Assembly: GCF_900109785.1 (NCBI RefSeq)
Contig: NZ_FOBH01000001.1
Coordinates: forward strand, 62,001-126,000
Direction: 5' to 3'
Source: Nitrosovibrio tenuis
GTDB lineage: Bacteria; Pseudomonadota; Gammaproteobacteria; Burkholderiales; Nitrosomonadaceae
Length of the DNA: 64,000 bases
The notes under the pieces are model-generated. The model ran no database searches and had not been told where the DNA came from. It saw only the letters and a list, made by a program, of their open reading frames with translations. Within the stretch, counting starts at the first letter, position 1; each line of letters opens with the position of its first letter. The translations under genes and the position numbers were made by a program. Shown here in pieces: positions 22,278-32,232 of this stretch.

Positions 22278-23219
22278 TCAGGCGCTTAACTTCAGAAAAG
22301 TGAACAGATACTGTACCGCATCGTCCCCTTCATGCCCATACCGAACCTTTGCGTCGTAATACAAGGCGACAATGGCAGATACGCTATCCTGATAGATTCT
22401 CAAGCCTTCCACGTCGGCATCGCGAAAAAAGAAATGGCCTTCCATTGCACTTACATCTTCCAGTAACGGGACATAATTTCCCGGATGAGTCGCTTCGAAG
22501 TCGTGCAGGTGATCGTTGTGTATCACAAATTCATCGGCAATCGAAAAGTTCTTCATTTCTTCAATGGCATGGACGAGGCAGGATAACAATAGAATGAGCT
22601 TTCTTTTGCCGATGCCTGCTATCTGTTCCCGGGCTTGCCGCCGCACGTAATCATCGGAATTCAGTAATTTATCTGATACGGCATCAATCATTGTTTCTTC
22701 CATGGCATAGAAGGACTGGGCGTCGGGCGGTTCAACCACGACAACGATGGTGTCGGCCCTGAGCTCGGCGCGAATGGCCCGGACCTTGTCTCCGTGTTTT
22801 CTATCGTCAGTGCACAGCAATAAATAATACCAGTCCAGTTGGGCTCCGAAGTCCTTCTTCGCCTCATAAATTTTCCCCTTGATTTTCGGTACCAGATCGC
22901 CATTCTTTTCAAAGTCATCAAATGATATGACTCCCATGGCGATATAGCGCTCGTTGCCAGCAGAATTGGCCGTGCTTGAATACCTCATGACCATGTCTGC
23001 TCCGCCTTTTCGGGGTCTCTGAACGTCATAGGTAATCGAGCGGTATTTATCGAACGAGGCCAGTATCCGTGCCGCTTTGTCATGAAAACCCGGGCACAGG
23101 TCACTGTCAAGTTTGAGATGGGAAAAGGAGAAGGACTGGCTATGTTCAGGCTGGGCCTGGGCATAGCAAATGAGCTCTCCAAGAACTGTTGCGGGTGTAA
23201 CTGGATCGTTGAAATTCAT
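22278..23219 (-). CDS. Protein of unknown function
   Basis: I do not recognise this protein (313 residues from the ATG at 23219; a TTG at 23252 is also in frame; neither has a ribosome site). It is soluble, acidic, without signal peptide or membrane helix. A middle part reads ADMVMRYSS, then KIKGKIYEAKKDFGAQLDW, YYLLLCTD and a valine run before EPPDA. An acidic residue followed by a lysine-rich beta strand and a YYLLLCTD strand recalls PD-(D/E)XK nuclease-like folds, but that is only a guess. The C-terminal part (from about 190) is helical. It is isolated between the permease relic and the efflux operon. Confidence 0.7.
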   Translation of the reverse strand: MNFNDPVTPATVLGELICYAQAQPEHSQSFSFSHLKLDSDLCPGFHDKAARILASFDKYRSITYDVQRPRKGGADMVMRYSSTANSAGNERYIAMGVISFDDFEKNGDLVPKIKGKIYEAKKDFGAQLDWYYLLLCTDDRKHGDKVRAIRAELRADTIVVVVEPPDAQSFYAMEETMIDAVSDKLLNSDDYVRRQAREQIAGIGKRKLILLLSCLVHAIEEMKNFSIADEFVIHNDHLHDFEATHPGNYVPLLEDVSAMEGHFFFRDADVEGLRIYQDSVSAIVALYYDAKVRYGHEGDDAVQYLFTFLKLSA

Positions 23220-23484
23220 TTTTTGAAATAATTGGCCGGCAGTTACACCCAAGCGATAAAGCCGCTGCTTGTCATTAGTTCAAACTCTCGTGTGAACAAA
23301 GGCCGGGGTGAGAAGAGTTTCCTTAAAAGCCGCAGTTTTTCGTTGTCACTTTAATGGTAGTCCACCAGATCAGCATTTGCCACGCTTGAGTTTCTGAAAA
23401 CCAGCTCAGCTGCGTGGCTTCATGGAATGCAATGAATCGCGAATCACTCAAGAGATGCAGGCTCAGTACACCCTTGCTCGGTCT

Positions 23485-24708
23485 TTATTCATACCGCAGC
23501 GCCTCGACCGGCTTCAGCGCTGCCGCTTTTCTCGCCGGATAAAATCCAAAAAATATGCCCACTGCGGAAGCAAACGCGAACGCCAGTGCGACCATGCCGA
23601 ACGTGATGACGACCACCATATCCGCTGCCTGGCTTACCGCCCAAGCCCCGCCAATACCGAGGACGACGCCCACAAGGCCGCCCAGGATGCAGATCACCAG
23701 CGCCTCCAGCAGGAATTGGGTAAGGATGGCGCGGCGATTGGCGCCGATGGCCATTCGAATGCCGATTTCGCGCGTGCGCTCGGTCACCGATACGAGCATG
23801 ATATTCATGATGCCAATGCCGCCCACCAGCAGCGATACCGAGGCGATGGCTCCCAGCATCAGCGACATGACCTTGGCCGCACCGGTGGCCACGGCGGCAA
23901 GCGCCGCCAGATTGCGTACCGTGAAGTCGTTTTCCATGCCTTCGGTGATACGATGGCGCTGGCGCAGCAATCGGTTCATTTCGGTTTCGGCTTCATCCAT
24001 GACCTCCGCCGACTGTGCCTGCGCCATCATGAAACGTATCGTTCCGGGAAACTGGTTGCCGAATATCTGGCGCTGGCCGGTTGTGAGGGGAATGAATACC
24101 GCATCGTCCTGGTCGCGTCCATCCAGGCTTTGGCCCTTGGGAGCAAGTATTCCCGCGACAAGAAAAGGGCTGCTCTTGATGCGCACGGTTTTTCCTACCG
24201 GATCTTCCTCGCCGAATAGATTACTCGCAGTTATCTGCCCCAGGATCACGATACGCGCACTGGACCTCAGATCCGCTTCGGTAAATAACGCCCCGCTTTC
24301 CACCGGCCAGTCGCGCACTGCGAAATAGTCGGGTGTAACGCCCGTGACCGAGGTGCTCCAGTTATTTGCACCATAGTTCAGCTGCGCCGTCCCCGTTATA
24401 ATCGGAGCGGTCGCTTTGATTGACGGCAGATGGGCTATGGCCTGCGCATCGCCCATGGTCAGTGTCTGCACGGCGCCCGCCCCGGAGCGCAGAGCACCCG
24501 AAGAGGTCGCCCCGGGCACAATGAAGAACAGGTTGCTACCCATCGAGGTTATCGCCTGATTCACGGTCGTTTGCGCGCCTTGGCCCACCGCGAGCATCAG
24601 GACCACCGCAGCCACGCCAATGATCATGCCGAGCATGGTCAGACCGGTCCGCAGCCGGTTGAGCCGCAATGCGCGCAGTGCTTCGCCGATGATTATGAGA
24701 AGACTCAT
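23485..24708 (-). CDS. MacB-like ABC transporter permease
   Basis: A 407-residue permease with the MacB/FtsX/LolC topology: one N-terminal membrane helix (TGLTMLGMIIGVAAVVLMLAV), a large periplasmic domain (about 45-280) and three C-terminal helices beginning near LMLGAIASVSLLVGGIGIM. Seen also: the conserved RTREIGIRMAIGANRRAI loop. In MacB proper the ATPase is fused; here it is a separate gene, so I do not use the macB name. The start ATG overlaps the stop of the ATPase gene (ATGA). The set would form a tripartite pump or lipoprotein/peptide exporter with an outer-membrane channel encoded elsewhere. Confidence 0.9.
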   Translation of the reverse strand: MSLLIIIGEALRALRLNRLRTGLTMLGMIIGVAAVVLMLAVGQGAQTTVNQAITSMGSNLFFIVPGATSSGALRSGAGAVQTLTMGDAQAIAHLPSIKATAPIITGTAQLNYGANNWSTSVTGVTPDYFAVRDWPVESGALFTEADLRSSARIVILGQITASNLFGEEDPVGKTVRIKSSPFLVAGILAPKGQSLDGRDQDDAVFIPLTTGQRQIFGNQFPGTIRFMMAQAQSAEVMDEAETEMNRLLRQRHRITEGMENDFTVRNLAALAAVATGAAKVMSLMLGAIASVSLLVGGIGIMNIMLVSVTERTREIGIRMAIGANRRAILTQFLLEALVICILGGLVGVVLGIGGAWAVSQAADMVVVITFGMVALAFAFASAVGIFFGFYPARKAAALKPVEALRYE

Positions 24709-25442
24709 GCAGGTACCCTGCCATCGTGCACGACGCGTCCATCCTGCAGGCGGACCAGGCGCCGGGTAAAGGCGGCGATGTCGTCTTCATGGGTGACGAG
24801 CACAATAGTAATGCCTTGCTCCTGGTTGAGTTGCTGGAAAACAGCCATGATCTCGCGGCTGGTTTGAGTATCGAGATTGCCGGTGGGCTCGTCCGCAAGT
24901 ATGAGCTGTGGATTATTGACCAGTGCCCGGCTAATGGCCACGCGCTGCTGCTGCCCTCCGGAAAGTTGGTTAGGCTGATACGCGGCAAATTTTCCCAAAC
25001 CCGTCTGTTTCAAGAGTTCCAGCGCGCGCTTGCGGCTCGCCGCCCGGCTCACCCCGGCGTAGAGCAGCGGGGTCGCCACGTTATCCAACGCTGTCATGCG
25101 TTTCAACAGATTGAATCCCTGGAATACAAACCCGATATTGCGGTTGCGCACCTGCGCAAGCTCATCGTCGGAAAGGGAAGCAATATCACGGCCGTCAAGC
25201 CAGTAGTGCCCGCTGGTGGGCGTATCGAGACAACCGAGGATATTCATCAAAGTGGATTTTCCCGAACCCGAATGCCCCATGACGGCAACGAACTCGCCAC
25301 GGTGGATCGCGAGGTTTACGTCGTAAAGCACCTGGCTATTAACCGTTCCTCCCCCTTGTTTATTGCCGCTTTCCAGGCTGTAAATCTTGCAGAGATCCTC
25401 TACCCGAATCAAGGGGTGATCGGAAACTTGAGGCGAGTTCAT
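24705..25442 (-). CDS. ABC transporter ATP-binding protein (MacB/LolD type)
   Basis: A 245-residue ATPase. Seen: Walker [10 protein letters not shown] (about residues 56-64), Q-loop FVFQGFNLL, signature [15 protein letters not shown], Walker [13 protein letters not shown], and H-loop VTHEDD. These are typical of the MacB/LolD/FtsE group that drives type VII ABC exporters. Its ATG overlaps the adaptor stop codon and its stop overlaps the permease start, so all three genes are one tightly coupled operon. Confidence 0.95.
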   Translation of the reverse strand: MNSPQVSDHPLIRVEDLCKIYSLESGNKQGGGTVNSQVLYDVNLAIHRGEFVAVMGHSGSGKSTLMNILGCLDTPTSGHYWLDGRDIASLSDDELAQVRNRNIGFVFQGFNLLKRMTALDNVATPLLYAGVSRAASRKRALELLKQTGLGKFAAYQPNQLSGGQQQRVAISRALVNNPQLILADEPTGNLDTQTSREIMAVFQQLNQEQGITIVLVTHEDDIAAFTRRLVRLQDGRVVHDGRVPA

Positions 25443-26596
25443 CAGAACATTCTGAATCTGAGCTTGCTGCCGGACTTCTCTCCTTTTTCGCCGACCTCTC
25501 GAACGATCACCTTATCGCCCTCCTTGATATCCCCTTCCAGAACTTCGGTATAGTTATTATCGGAAACAGCGGTTTTGATGCTGATGGCGATTGGTTTGCC
25601 GTCTTCCAGCCGGTATAGGACGTGTTTCCCCGGCGGCTTGGCCGACGGCATCGCGGCATCAGCATCGTCACCGCTTGGTTTATAGCGCAACGCCGCATTG
25701 GGCACTCGCAGCACAGCTTTTTTCTGGTTGACGGTAAAGCGCACGTTGGCAGTCATGCCAGGCAGCAATACTCCGTCATCATTGGAAACCGCGACGATGA
25801 CATTGTACGACACCACGTTTTGCTGAATGGTGGGGTTGAGGCGCACCTGTTCCACCGTACCGGTAAATTCACGATCCTGGAAGGCATCCACGGTAAAATT
25901 CACTGTCTGGCCGAGATGCAGGTGGCCAATATCCGCCTCCGCCACGCTCGTATCGATCTGCATCTGGCGTAAGTCTTTGGCAATCTGGAACAAGGTAGGG
26001 GTTTGGAAGCTCGCCGCGACAGTCTGGCCGATGTCCACATTGCGTGCTATCACGACGCCGGAAATCGGCGAGCGAATAATGGTGTAATTGAGACTGGTCC
26101 GGTCGCGTGCAAGCTGCGCCCTGTTCACCGCAAGCTGGGCGCGAGCCGCTTCCAGTTGCTGCACGATCACATCCAGGGCATCCGGTGAGATAAAACCCTG
26201 TTCTTTTAACGCTACGTTACGGGCCATCTTGTTTTGGGCCACCGTCAGCGCAACCTGGGCATTCAGCACGCTGGCTTCAGATTGGTGCAATTGGGCTTGA
26301 AACAGTGACGGATCCAGCTCAACCAGTATCTGCCCCTCCTTTACCCGATCATTGAAGTCCGCAAACAGTTTGTATACCGTGCCTGATACCTGGGTGCCCA
26401 CATTAACCAGAACTACAGGGTTAAGCGTACCGTTCGCGGAAATATTCTGTACGATATCGCCGCGGTCGATTGGCTGCGTTTTATATCGTTCATGCCTCGA
26501 TTCGGATCGGGCTGTCCAATACCATAACCCCACCCCCCCAGCCATTAGTAGCGTCAAAAGGATAATGAGCACTCTGCGGGTCGGAATAACGGTCAT
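25442..26596 (-). CDS. MacA-like periplasmic adaptor protein
   Basis: A 384-residue membrane-fusion (RND/HlyD) protein, first gene of the tripartite efflux operon. Seen: N-terminal membrane anchor (RRVLIILLTLLMAGGVGLWY), lipoyl half-motifs (GTQVSGTVYKLFADFNDRVK and SPISGVVIARNVDIGQTV) flanking a coiled-coil hairpin with AQLHQSEASVLNAQVAL, and a beta-barrel with VEQVRLNPT. It bridges the inner-membrane permease to an outer-membrane channel. The usual TolC-family gene is not next to it. Start ATG at 26596. Confidence 0.92.
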   Translation of the reverse strand: MTVIPTRRVLIILLTLLMAGGVGLWYWTARSESRHERYKTQPIDRGDIVQNISANGTLNPVVLVNVGTQVSGTVYKLFADFNDRVKEGQILVELDPSLFQAQLHQSEASVLNAQVALTVAQNKMARNVALKEQGFISPDALDVIVQQLEAARAQLAVNRAQLARDRTSLNYTIIRSPISGVVIARNVDIGQTVAASFQTPTLFQIAKDLRQMQIDTSVAEADIGHLHLGQTVNFTVDAFQDREFTGTVEQVRLNPTIQQNVVSYNVIVAVSNDDGVLLPGMTANVRFTVNQKKAVLRVPNAALRYKPSGDDADAAMPSAKPPGKHVLYRLEDGKPIAISIKTAVSDNNYTEVLEGDIKEGDKVIVREVGEKGEKSGSKLRFRMF

Positions 26597-26848
26597 ATAT
26601 GGCTAAAAATCACTGAAAAGGGAGCGTGCAGGCACTGCCGGAGCATTGCCGGACAAAAAGGCAGAATGTTACCTGAGTGCAAAGGGTTGACCTAGAGGTG
26701 CGCGAATTCTATCGATCCGGCGGGCAAACTAGAACATAGTGCGCCAGCAAAAACCCTGCATCCTTCAGCCCTGGACAGAGCATTGGCTGGTGCCGTCTCA
26801 AGACCGGATTGAACAACGGACTGGGCAATGAAGAGCGCAGAAAATACG

Positions 26849-28363
26849 TTATTTCGTCTTGGCCTTCTTATTGGCCGCCAGCTCGCGCAATTCCTTGAGG
26901 CGAGCTTCGACGCTGGATGTCTGGTAAAAATCGCCATTGCTTGTTCTCAGCGCGATCTGCAGTTGTTCGACCGCTGCCGGAAAATCGCCCTGCCGCGCGT
27001 AGACTTCCGCTTGCGCCCGATGCTGAGACATGTTATCCCCGAGCGCTTCATGACTCTGTGCCTGCAGTACGTAGAGGCGCGTATCGTTGGGAGTGAACTG
27101 CAATTGCTGGCTAACAAATTTTAACGCAGTGTCGGCGCGGCCACTGCGCAGCAGCGCATCGGTGTAATCGTAGACCAATGCCCGGTGCTGAGGAAATATT
27201 TTCAGTGCGGCCTGGTAAATATCGAGAGCTTCCGCAGTTTGTCCCACTGCTAATTTGACGCGGGCGGCGAGCGTCTCGACCATGGGACTGGACGGCGACG
27301 TTTTACGTTCAATCCGGATAGCCGAGCCGAGGCGATGGTTTTCGAGCGTATCGTTCGTCCCGCCTGGCTGCAAGGCTTCATACAGGCGCGCCAATTCCTT
27401 GTCGGCGCGCAGGTACTTTCTGTCTTGCAGCAGTGCATTGACGAGCCCATAACGTTCCACAGCCTCGTTGATATAACGCTTGTCCCCCAAAACCGACTCG
27501 AAATACTTTACCGCATCACCTGCTTTCTCCAGATAGGGGCGGACCTTTGCACGTACCAGCTGGAAATCCATACTGTCGGGAACCTGGCGGTAAGGCGTGC
27601 TCTGTATGCGGTTCTCTATATCCGCAATACGCTCATACGTGATCGGGTGAGTGCGAAGATATGAGGGAGCGCCATTTTCCTGAAAGCGCCCGGCCTTTTG
27701 CAGGTGTTCAAAAAATGCTGCCATTCCGTGTGGATCGAAACCGGCGCCGACCAGGATATTCATTCCTATGCGGTCAGCCTCTTTTTCATGGTCACGGGTA
27801 AAGTCAAGTTGCGACTGAATCTGGCGTGCCTGCGAGGCGACCAGCACGGCCGCCCCCGCCTGTGGGTTTGTACGCGATGCCAGAACCGCCAGGGCTACCG
27901 CGGCCAAGGACGTGAGCATGCTGTATTTTTGTCCGGAGATCATGCGAGCCAGATGTTTTTGGGTAACGTGGGCGATTTCATGCGCCATGACGCCGGCCAG
28001 CTCGGATTCACTTTGTGCCGCAAGGATCAGGCCGGTATTGAAACCCATGAATCCGCCAGGGAGAGCGAACGCGTTGATGGCCGAATCTTTAACGGTGAAG
28101 AATTCAAACTCCTGATCGGGACGTGCCTCGCGAGAGCCGAGAATCAGCTTGTTGCCGAGCGTGGCGAGGTAACCTGCTATTTCCGCGTCATCCAGATAGC
28201 TGGGATCAGCGCGAATCTCGGACATGATCTGCAGGCCGAGTTCTCTTTCCTGGCGTGGAGAAATGGTAGCCTGAGACACATCGCCCAGATCGGGCAGCTC
28301 ATCGGCAAAAACGGGTAACGCAAACAGAAGCGGCAGAACAGCCAATATCTGGTGCACTTTCAT
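26849..28363 (-). CDS. M48 family metalloprotease, BepA-like
   Basis: A secreted zinc protease with TPR repeats (504 residues), like E. coli BepA, which checks assembly of outer-membrane proteins such as LptD. Seen: signal peptide MKVHQILAVLPLLFALPVFA, the zinc motif HEIAH in MAHEIAHVTQKHLA, the third ligand region DHEKEADRIGMNIL, and a C-terminal half of TPR-like helices (VYARQGDFPAAVEQLQIAL). I chose ATG 28363 because it starts the signal peptide; a TTG at 28390 in frame would put nine polar residues before it. It stands alone, 252 bp from the efflux operon. Confidence 0.9.
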   Translation of the reverse strand: MKVHQILAVLPLLFALPVFADELPDLGDVSQATISPRQERELGLQIMSEIRADPSYLDDAEIAGYLATLGNKLILGSREARPDQEFEFFTVKDSAINAFALPGGFMGFNTGLILAAQSESELAGVMAHEIAHVTQKHLARMISGQKYSMLTSLAAVALAVLASRTNPQAGAAVLVASQARQIQSQLDFTRDHEKEADRIGMNILVGAGFDPHGMAAFFEHLQKAGRFQENGAPSYLRTHPITYERIADIENRIQSTPYRQVPDSMDFQLVRAKVRPYLEKAGDAVKYFESVLGDKRYINEAVERYGLVNALLQDRKYLRADKELARLYEALQPGGTNDTLENHRLGSAIRIERKTSPSSPMVETLAARVKLAVGQTAEALDIYQAALKIFPQHRALVYDYTDALLRSGRADTALKFVSQQLQFTPNDTRLYVLQAQSHEALGDNMSQHRAQAEVYARQGDFPAAVEQLQIALRTSNGDFYQTSSVEARLKELRELAANKKAKTK

Positions 28364-28612
28364 GTCGATAAGATAACTCTTCCCCCGCAAAGTTCAACAT
28401 GCCGGGACGGGGATTCGGTGAGAGGAAAAATTGAAGGGAAAAGGGGTTGAAATCCGGGAATTGAGGTCGGTACGGGACAGTTTATCGGTAGTAATCGGCG
28501 GGGTATCTACTTGAATCCCCGACTCTTGGTTTAACCTGCCTAAACCGGACGTTGCAGCGTGATGTGCGCTGGCTCGTCTGGCGCGATTCTGCGTTCGAGC
28601 ACGACAAAACGC

Positions 28613-29296
<684 letters not shown>

Positions 29297-29710
29297 TCAG
29301 GACGCCACGATCACCATCCATGACACCCCAAAGCGATCGGCGACCATGCCGAAAAGGGGGGAAAAGAAGGTCCTGGTGAGCGGCATCTGCACCTGGCCAT
29401 TGTCAGCCAGCCCGGCGAAAAGCCGTTCGGCTTCGGCAACGTCGGCCGCCGTGATCGAGAGTGAAAACCCTTCGAAGCTGGCCTGCCCTGCGCACCTGCC
29501 ATCCGAGGCCATCACTGTCGTATCGCCAATGCGGAAGCTGGTGTGCATGATCTTGTCTTCGGCACAGGCTGGGGCCATGCCGGGCTCAGGGGGCTCTGGA
29601 TTGTCGTTGAAGCGCATGAGTATCATCACCTCTGCGCCGAGCGTTTTGCGATAGAACTCCACTGCTTCCTCGCAGCGGCCGTTGAAGAATAAGTAGGGCT
29701 GGACCTGCAT
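29297..29710 (-). CDS. VOC family protein (PhnB-like)
   Basis: A 137-residue protein of the vicinal oxygen chelate/glyoxalase fold, PhnB-like subgroup (3-demethylubiquinone-9 3-methyltransferase-like domain by name). Seen: PYLFFNGRCEEAVEFYRKTL at the N-terminus and the paired beta-alpha-beta modules up to LFGMVADRFGVSWMV. Enzyme activity is not established for this subgroup. It is followed leftwards by glnB and preceded by a YciI-family gene on the same strand, a pairing often seen in proteobacteria. Confidence 0.9.
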   Translation of the reverse strand: MQVQPYLFFNGRCEEAVEFYRKTLGAEVMILMRFNDNPEPPEPGMAPACAEDKIMHTSFRIGDTTVMASDGRCAGQASFEGFSLSITAADVAEAERLFAGLADNGQVQMPLTRTFFSPLFGMVADRFGVSWMVIVAS

Positions 29711-29851
29711 AATATGTCTCCTGTGGCTTCGGCTCGCAATCCGGGCAAGCGCACCCCACCGGTACTTGCACCCGTGTCAGGCTTCAACCTGTGCTTTGCG
29801 CCTTGCTCTCAAGGGGTTGGGGGGGACACTAGGGTATGCCTCGGCTATGCA

Positions 29852-30295
29852 TTAGCTATGTTTGGCAGCCTTGCGGAGTTCTTCAGCCCGTATGCGCTGA
29901 TGTGCTTCCTGTTCCCGCAGTTCGGGCGTGAATTCCGCACCGAAGTCATCCGCCTCGAACACGGGGCGTATCTCTATCTCAGTCTCTTCCTCATGTGGAT
30001 TGGGACAGCGCTTGACCCATTCGATAGCCTCGTCCATTGACTGGACTTGCCACAGCCAGAAGCCGGCTATCAGGTCCTCGGACTCGGTAAAGGGGCCACT
30101 GGATACAGTACGCTGACGTCCTGAAAACCGGACGCGCGCACCTTTCGAAGTCGGATGAAGCCCTTCGCCTGCAAGCAGCAATCCGGCATTCGCCAACTCT
30201 TCATTATATTTGCCCATTTCGGCAAGCAATTGCTCGCTCGGCATCATCCCAGCCTCCGAGGCCTTGCTGGCCTTGACAATCACCATGACTCGCAT
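29852..30295 (-). CDS. YciI family protein (DGPF domain)
   Basis: A 147-residue ferredoxin-like alpha/beta protein of the YCII/DGPF family. Seen: RVMVIVKASKASEAGMMP, the GPFTESEDLIAGFWLWQV segment matching the family signature, and EIRPVFEADDFG near the end of the domain; the last 25 residues form a charged helix. A catalytic role is unknown. Members are often encoded next to ECF sigma factors and VOC proteins; here the VOC gene is present but no sigma factor. Confidence 0.9.
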   Translation of the reverse strand: MRVMVIVKASKASEAGMMPSEQLLAEMGKYNEELANAGLLLAGEGLHPTSKGARVRFSGRQRTVSSGPFTESEDLIAGFWLWQVQSMDEAIEWVKRCPNPHEEETEIEIRPVFEADDFGAEFTPELREQEAHQRIRAEELRKAAKHS

Positions 30296-30405
30296 CGCAA
30301 TACTCCTTCAAATGGCAGATAGTTAGGGCGCGGGATCACGGCAGCAATCAATCAGATCAGTCCAGCCCACACTCTACTACACGGCAAAGGTTAAAGCCGG
30401 GAAAA

Positions 30406-30449
30406 TATATATCCGTCAAACTTGGTGAGTATATATCCGGCAAACTTGG
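30406..30449. repeat. Two 20-bp direct repeats behind nadE
   Basis: TATATATCCG(T/G)CAAACTTGG occurs at 30406-30425 and 30430-30449 (19 of 20 bases equal, period 24). They lie between the nadE stop and the YciI start. No transposase gene or target duplication is seen; they may be an iterated protein-binding site or the edge of a lost mobile element. Confidence 0.6.
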
Positions 30450-30505
30450 GTTAGGCGGCCTTCTTGAAACGGCGCTTGCTCCACTTCCATTGCATGAGTA
30501 GCACG

Positions 30506-32122
30506 CTAAAACTCGTCCCGATACTTTGCTGTAATCGGGTAACGCCAATCCTTGCCGAACCCCCGTTGGGTGACGCGGACGCCGGGTGGAGACTGGCGGC
30601 GCTTATATTCGTTCTGGCGAATTAAATACACTACCCGCCGCACGTCGGCTTCCGCATAATTCATTCCCAAAATTTCGCGTAGCGATAAATTCCGTTCCAC
30701 ATAAGCTTCCACGATGCCATCGAGTACATCATAGGGAGGAAGATTATCCTGATCGGTCTGGTCGGGACGCAATTCAGCAGAGGGTGCGCGAGTGATGACC
30801 CGCGCCGGAATAACCTCCGATAAATTATTGCGGTAGTGGCAGAGCTGATAGACCATGGTTTTGGGGATGTCTTTCAGTATCGCAAAGCCGCCGGCCATAT
30901 CGCCGTATAAGGTACAGTATCCTACAGCCATTTCCGATTTATTGCCGGTCGTGAGCACGATCGAGCCATATTTGTTCGATAATGCCATCAATAGCGTGCC
31001 GCGTATGCGTGCCTGCAAGTTCTCCTCGGTGAGATCGGGGCCACCAAGTTTGGGCGGCGCCAGGAATTTCCCAGCCAGGGTATCTTGAAATTCGTTAAAA
31101 ATCGCGTCGATGGCAAATTCACTGTAGCGTACACCCAATGTATCGGCCATAGCACGCGCGTCGAGCAAGCTTATGTCGGCCGTAAATCGTGAGGGCATCA
31201 TTACCGCCTCAACTTTATCGGCACCCAACGCGTCTACCGCGATGGTCATGGTGAGTGCCGAGTCGACCCCGCCGGACAACCCCAACACTACGCCGGGTAT
31301 CCCATTTTTCCCGACATAGTCCCTGATGCCGAGACACAGCGCCTGGTAAACGCTGGCTTCCACGGTTTGGGTCGGCGCAATATACCCGCTTACAAGAGTA
31401 GCACCTTGCAGTTCGATCAGGCTGAGCCTTTCCTTGAACTCATCGAATTGATGAGTCAGTTCGCCTTCGCCATTCATGGCAAAGGATGCACCGTCGAATA
31501 TCAGCTCATCCTGCCCCCCCACCAGATTGGCATAAATAATGGGCATTGCCGTTTCGCGGATGCGCTGACGAACGATCTTATATCGCAAGTTTTGCTTGCG
31601 CATGTGGTAGGGGGAAGAATTCAGCACGAGCAATATGTCTGCCCCCGCTTTCCTGGCGCGAGAGGCGGTGCCTTCTTCCCAAATATCCTGGCAGATATTG
31701 ATGCCGAATCTCATCCCATCCAATTCAAATACGCAGGGATCGGATCCAGGCTGGAAATAGCGCCGCTCGTCAAATACGCTGTCATTGGGAAGCTGATTCT
31801 TCAGATATGTCGCAATGATTTTGCCCTCGCGTACCACCGATGCCGCATTGTAGAGTTTGTTGTCGACAAGATGTGGATGGCCTAGCAGCAACGTGATCCC
31901 ATCTATTTTTTTGGCGAGATCCGCTAGCACATCTCTGCATGCGCCGCGGAACCCATTGCGCAATAACAGGTCTTCCGGGGGGTAGCCCGAAAGTGCCAAC
32001 TCGGGGGTAATCATCAAAGCCGCTCCAGACTTCTTTGCCTGATCGGCGTAATCAAGTATCTTCCGGACGTTGCCGCTGAGGTCGCCGACGATGCAATTGA
32101 TCTGGGCAATGGCGAGTTTCAT
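30506..32122 (-). CDS. nadE: Glutamine-dependent NAD+ synthetase
   Basis: Amidates nicotinic acid adenine dinucleotide to NAD+ using ammonia from glutamine. 538 residues. Seen: N-terminal nitrilase-type glutaminase with the Glu-Lys-Cys triad in TPELALSGYPPEDLLLR, KNQLPNDSVFDERRYF and INICQDIWEEG; C-terminal synthetase with the PP-loop VLGLSGGVDSALT, MPSRFT, and TTGNKSEMAVGYCTLYGD. Cytosolic. The ATG at 32122 begins MKLAIAQINCIVGD, the family's normal start. Single gene, divergent from the FemAB-like gene 110 bp away. Confidence 0.97.
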   Translation of the reverse strand: MKLAIAQINCIVGDLSGNVRKILDYADQAKKSGAALMITPELALSGYPPEDLLLRNGFRGACRDVLADLAKKIDGITLLLGHPHLVDNKLYNAASVVREGKIIATYLKNQLPNDSVFDERRYFQPGSDPCVFELDGMRFGINICQDIWEEGTASRARKAGADILLVLNSSPYHMRKQNLRYKIVRQRIRETAMPIIYANLVGGQDELIFDGASFAMNGEGELTHQFDEFKERLSLIELQGATLVSGYIAPTQTVEASVYQALCLGIRDYVGKNGIPGVVLGLSGGVDSALTMTIAVDALGADKVEAVMMPSRFTADISLLDARAMADTLGVRYSEFAIDAIFNEFQDTLAGKFLAPPKLGGPDLTEENLQARIRGTLLMALSNKYGSIVLTTGNKSEMAVGYCTLYGDMAGGFAILKDIPKTMVYQLCHYRNNLSEVIPARVITRAPSAELRPDQTDQDNLPPYDVLDGIVEAYVERNLSLREILGMNYAEADVRRVVYLIRQNEYKRRQSPPGVRVTQRGFGKDWRYPITAKYRDEF

Positions 32123-32232
32123 GTGGGTGAGTCTGCTTGAGTTCGACGATTTTGAGTTAACATTTTGGTAAATATACCAGAAGGAAAGAAGCGCTGTTCC
32201 AGCACGCCTGTCGTGCGGAGCAGTGATTTTTC

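Noticed and set aside
23422-24219. Plus-strand open frames of over 250 codons opposite the ABC permease
   Set aside because: The permease on the minus strand has clear family motifs and tight coupling with the ATPase; the opposite frames are rich in H, R and Q without motifs.
24705-26596. True macAB operon
   Set aside because: MacB is one polypeptide with fused ATPase and permease; here they are two genes, so the names macA and macB are not used.
27698-28318. Plus-strand frame of 206 codons opposite the M48 protease
   Set aside because: The HEIAH protease with signal peptide explains the sequence on the other strand.
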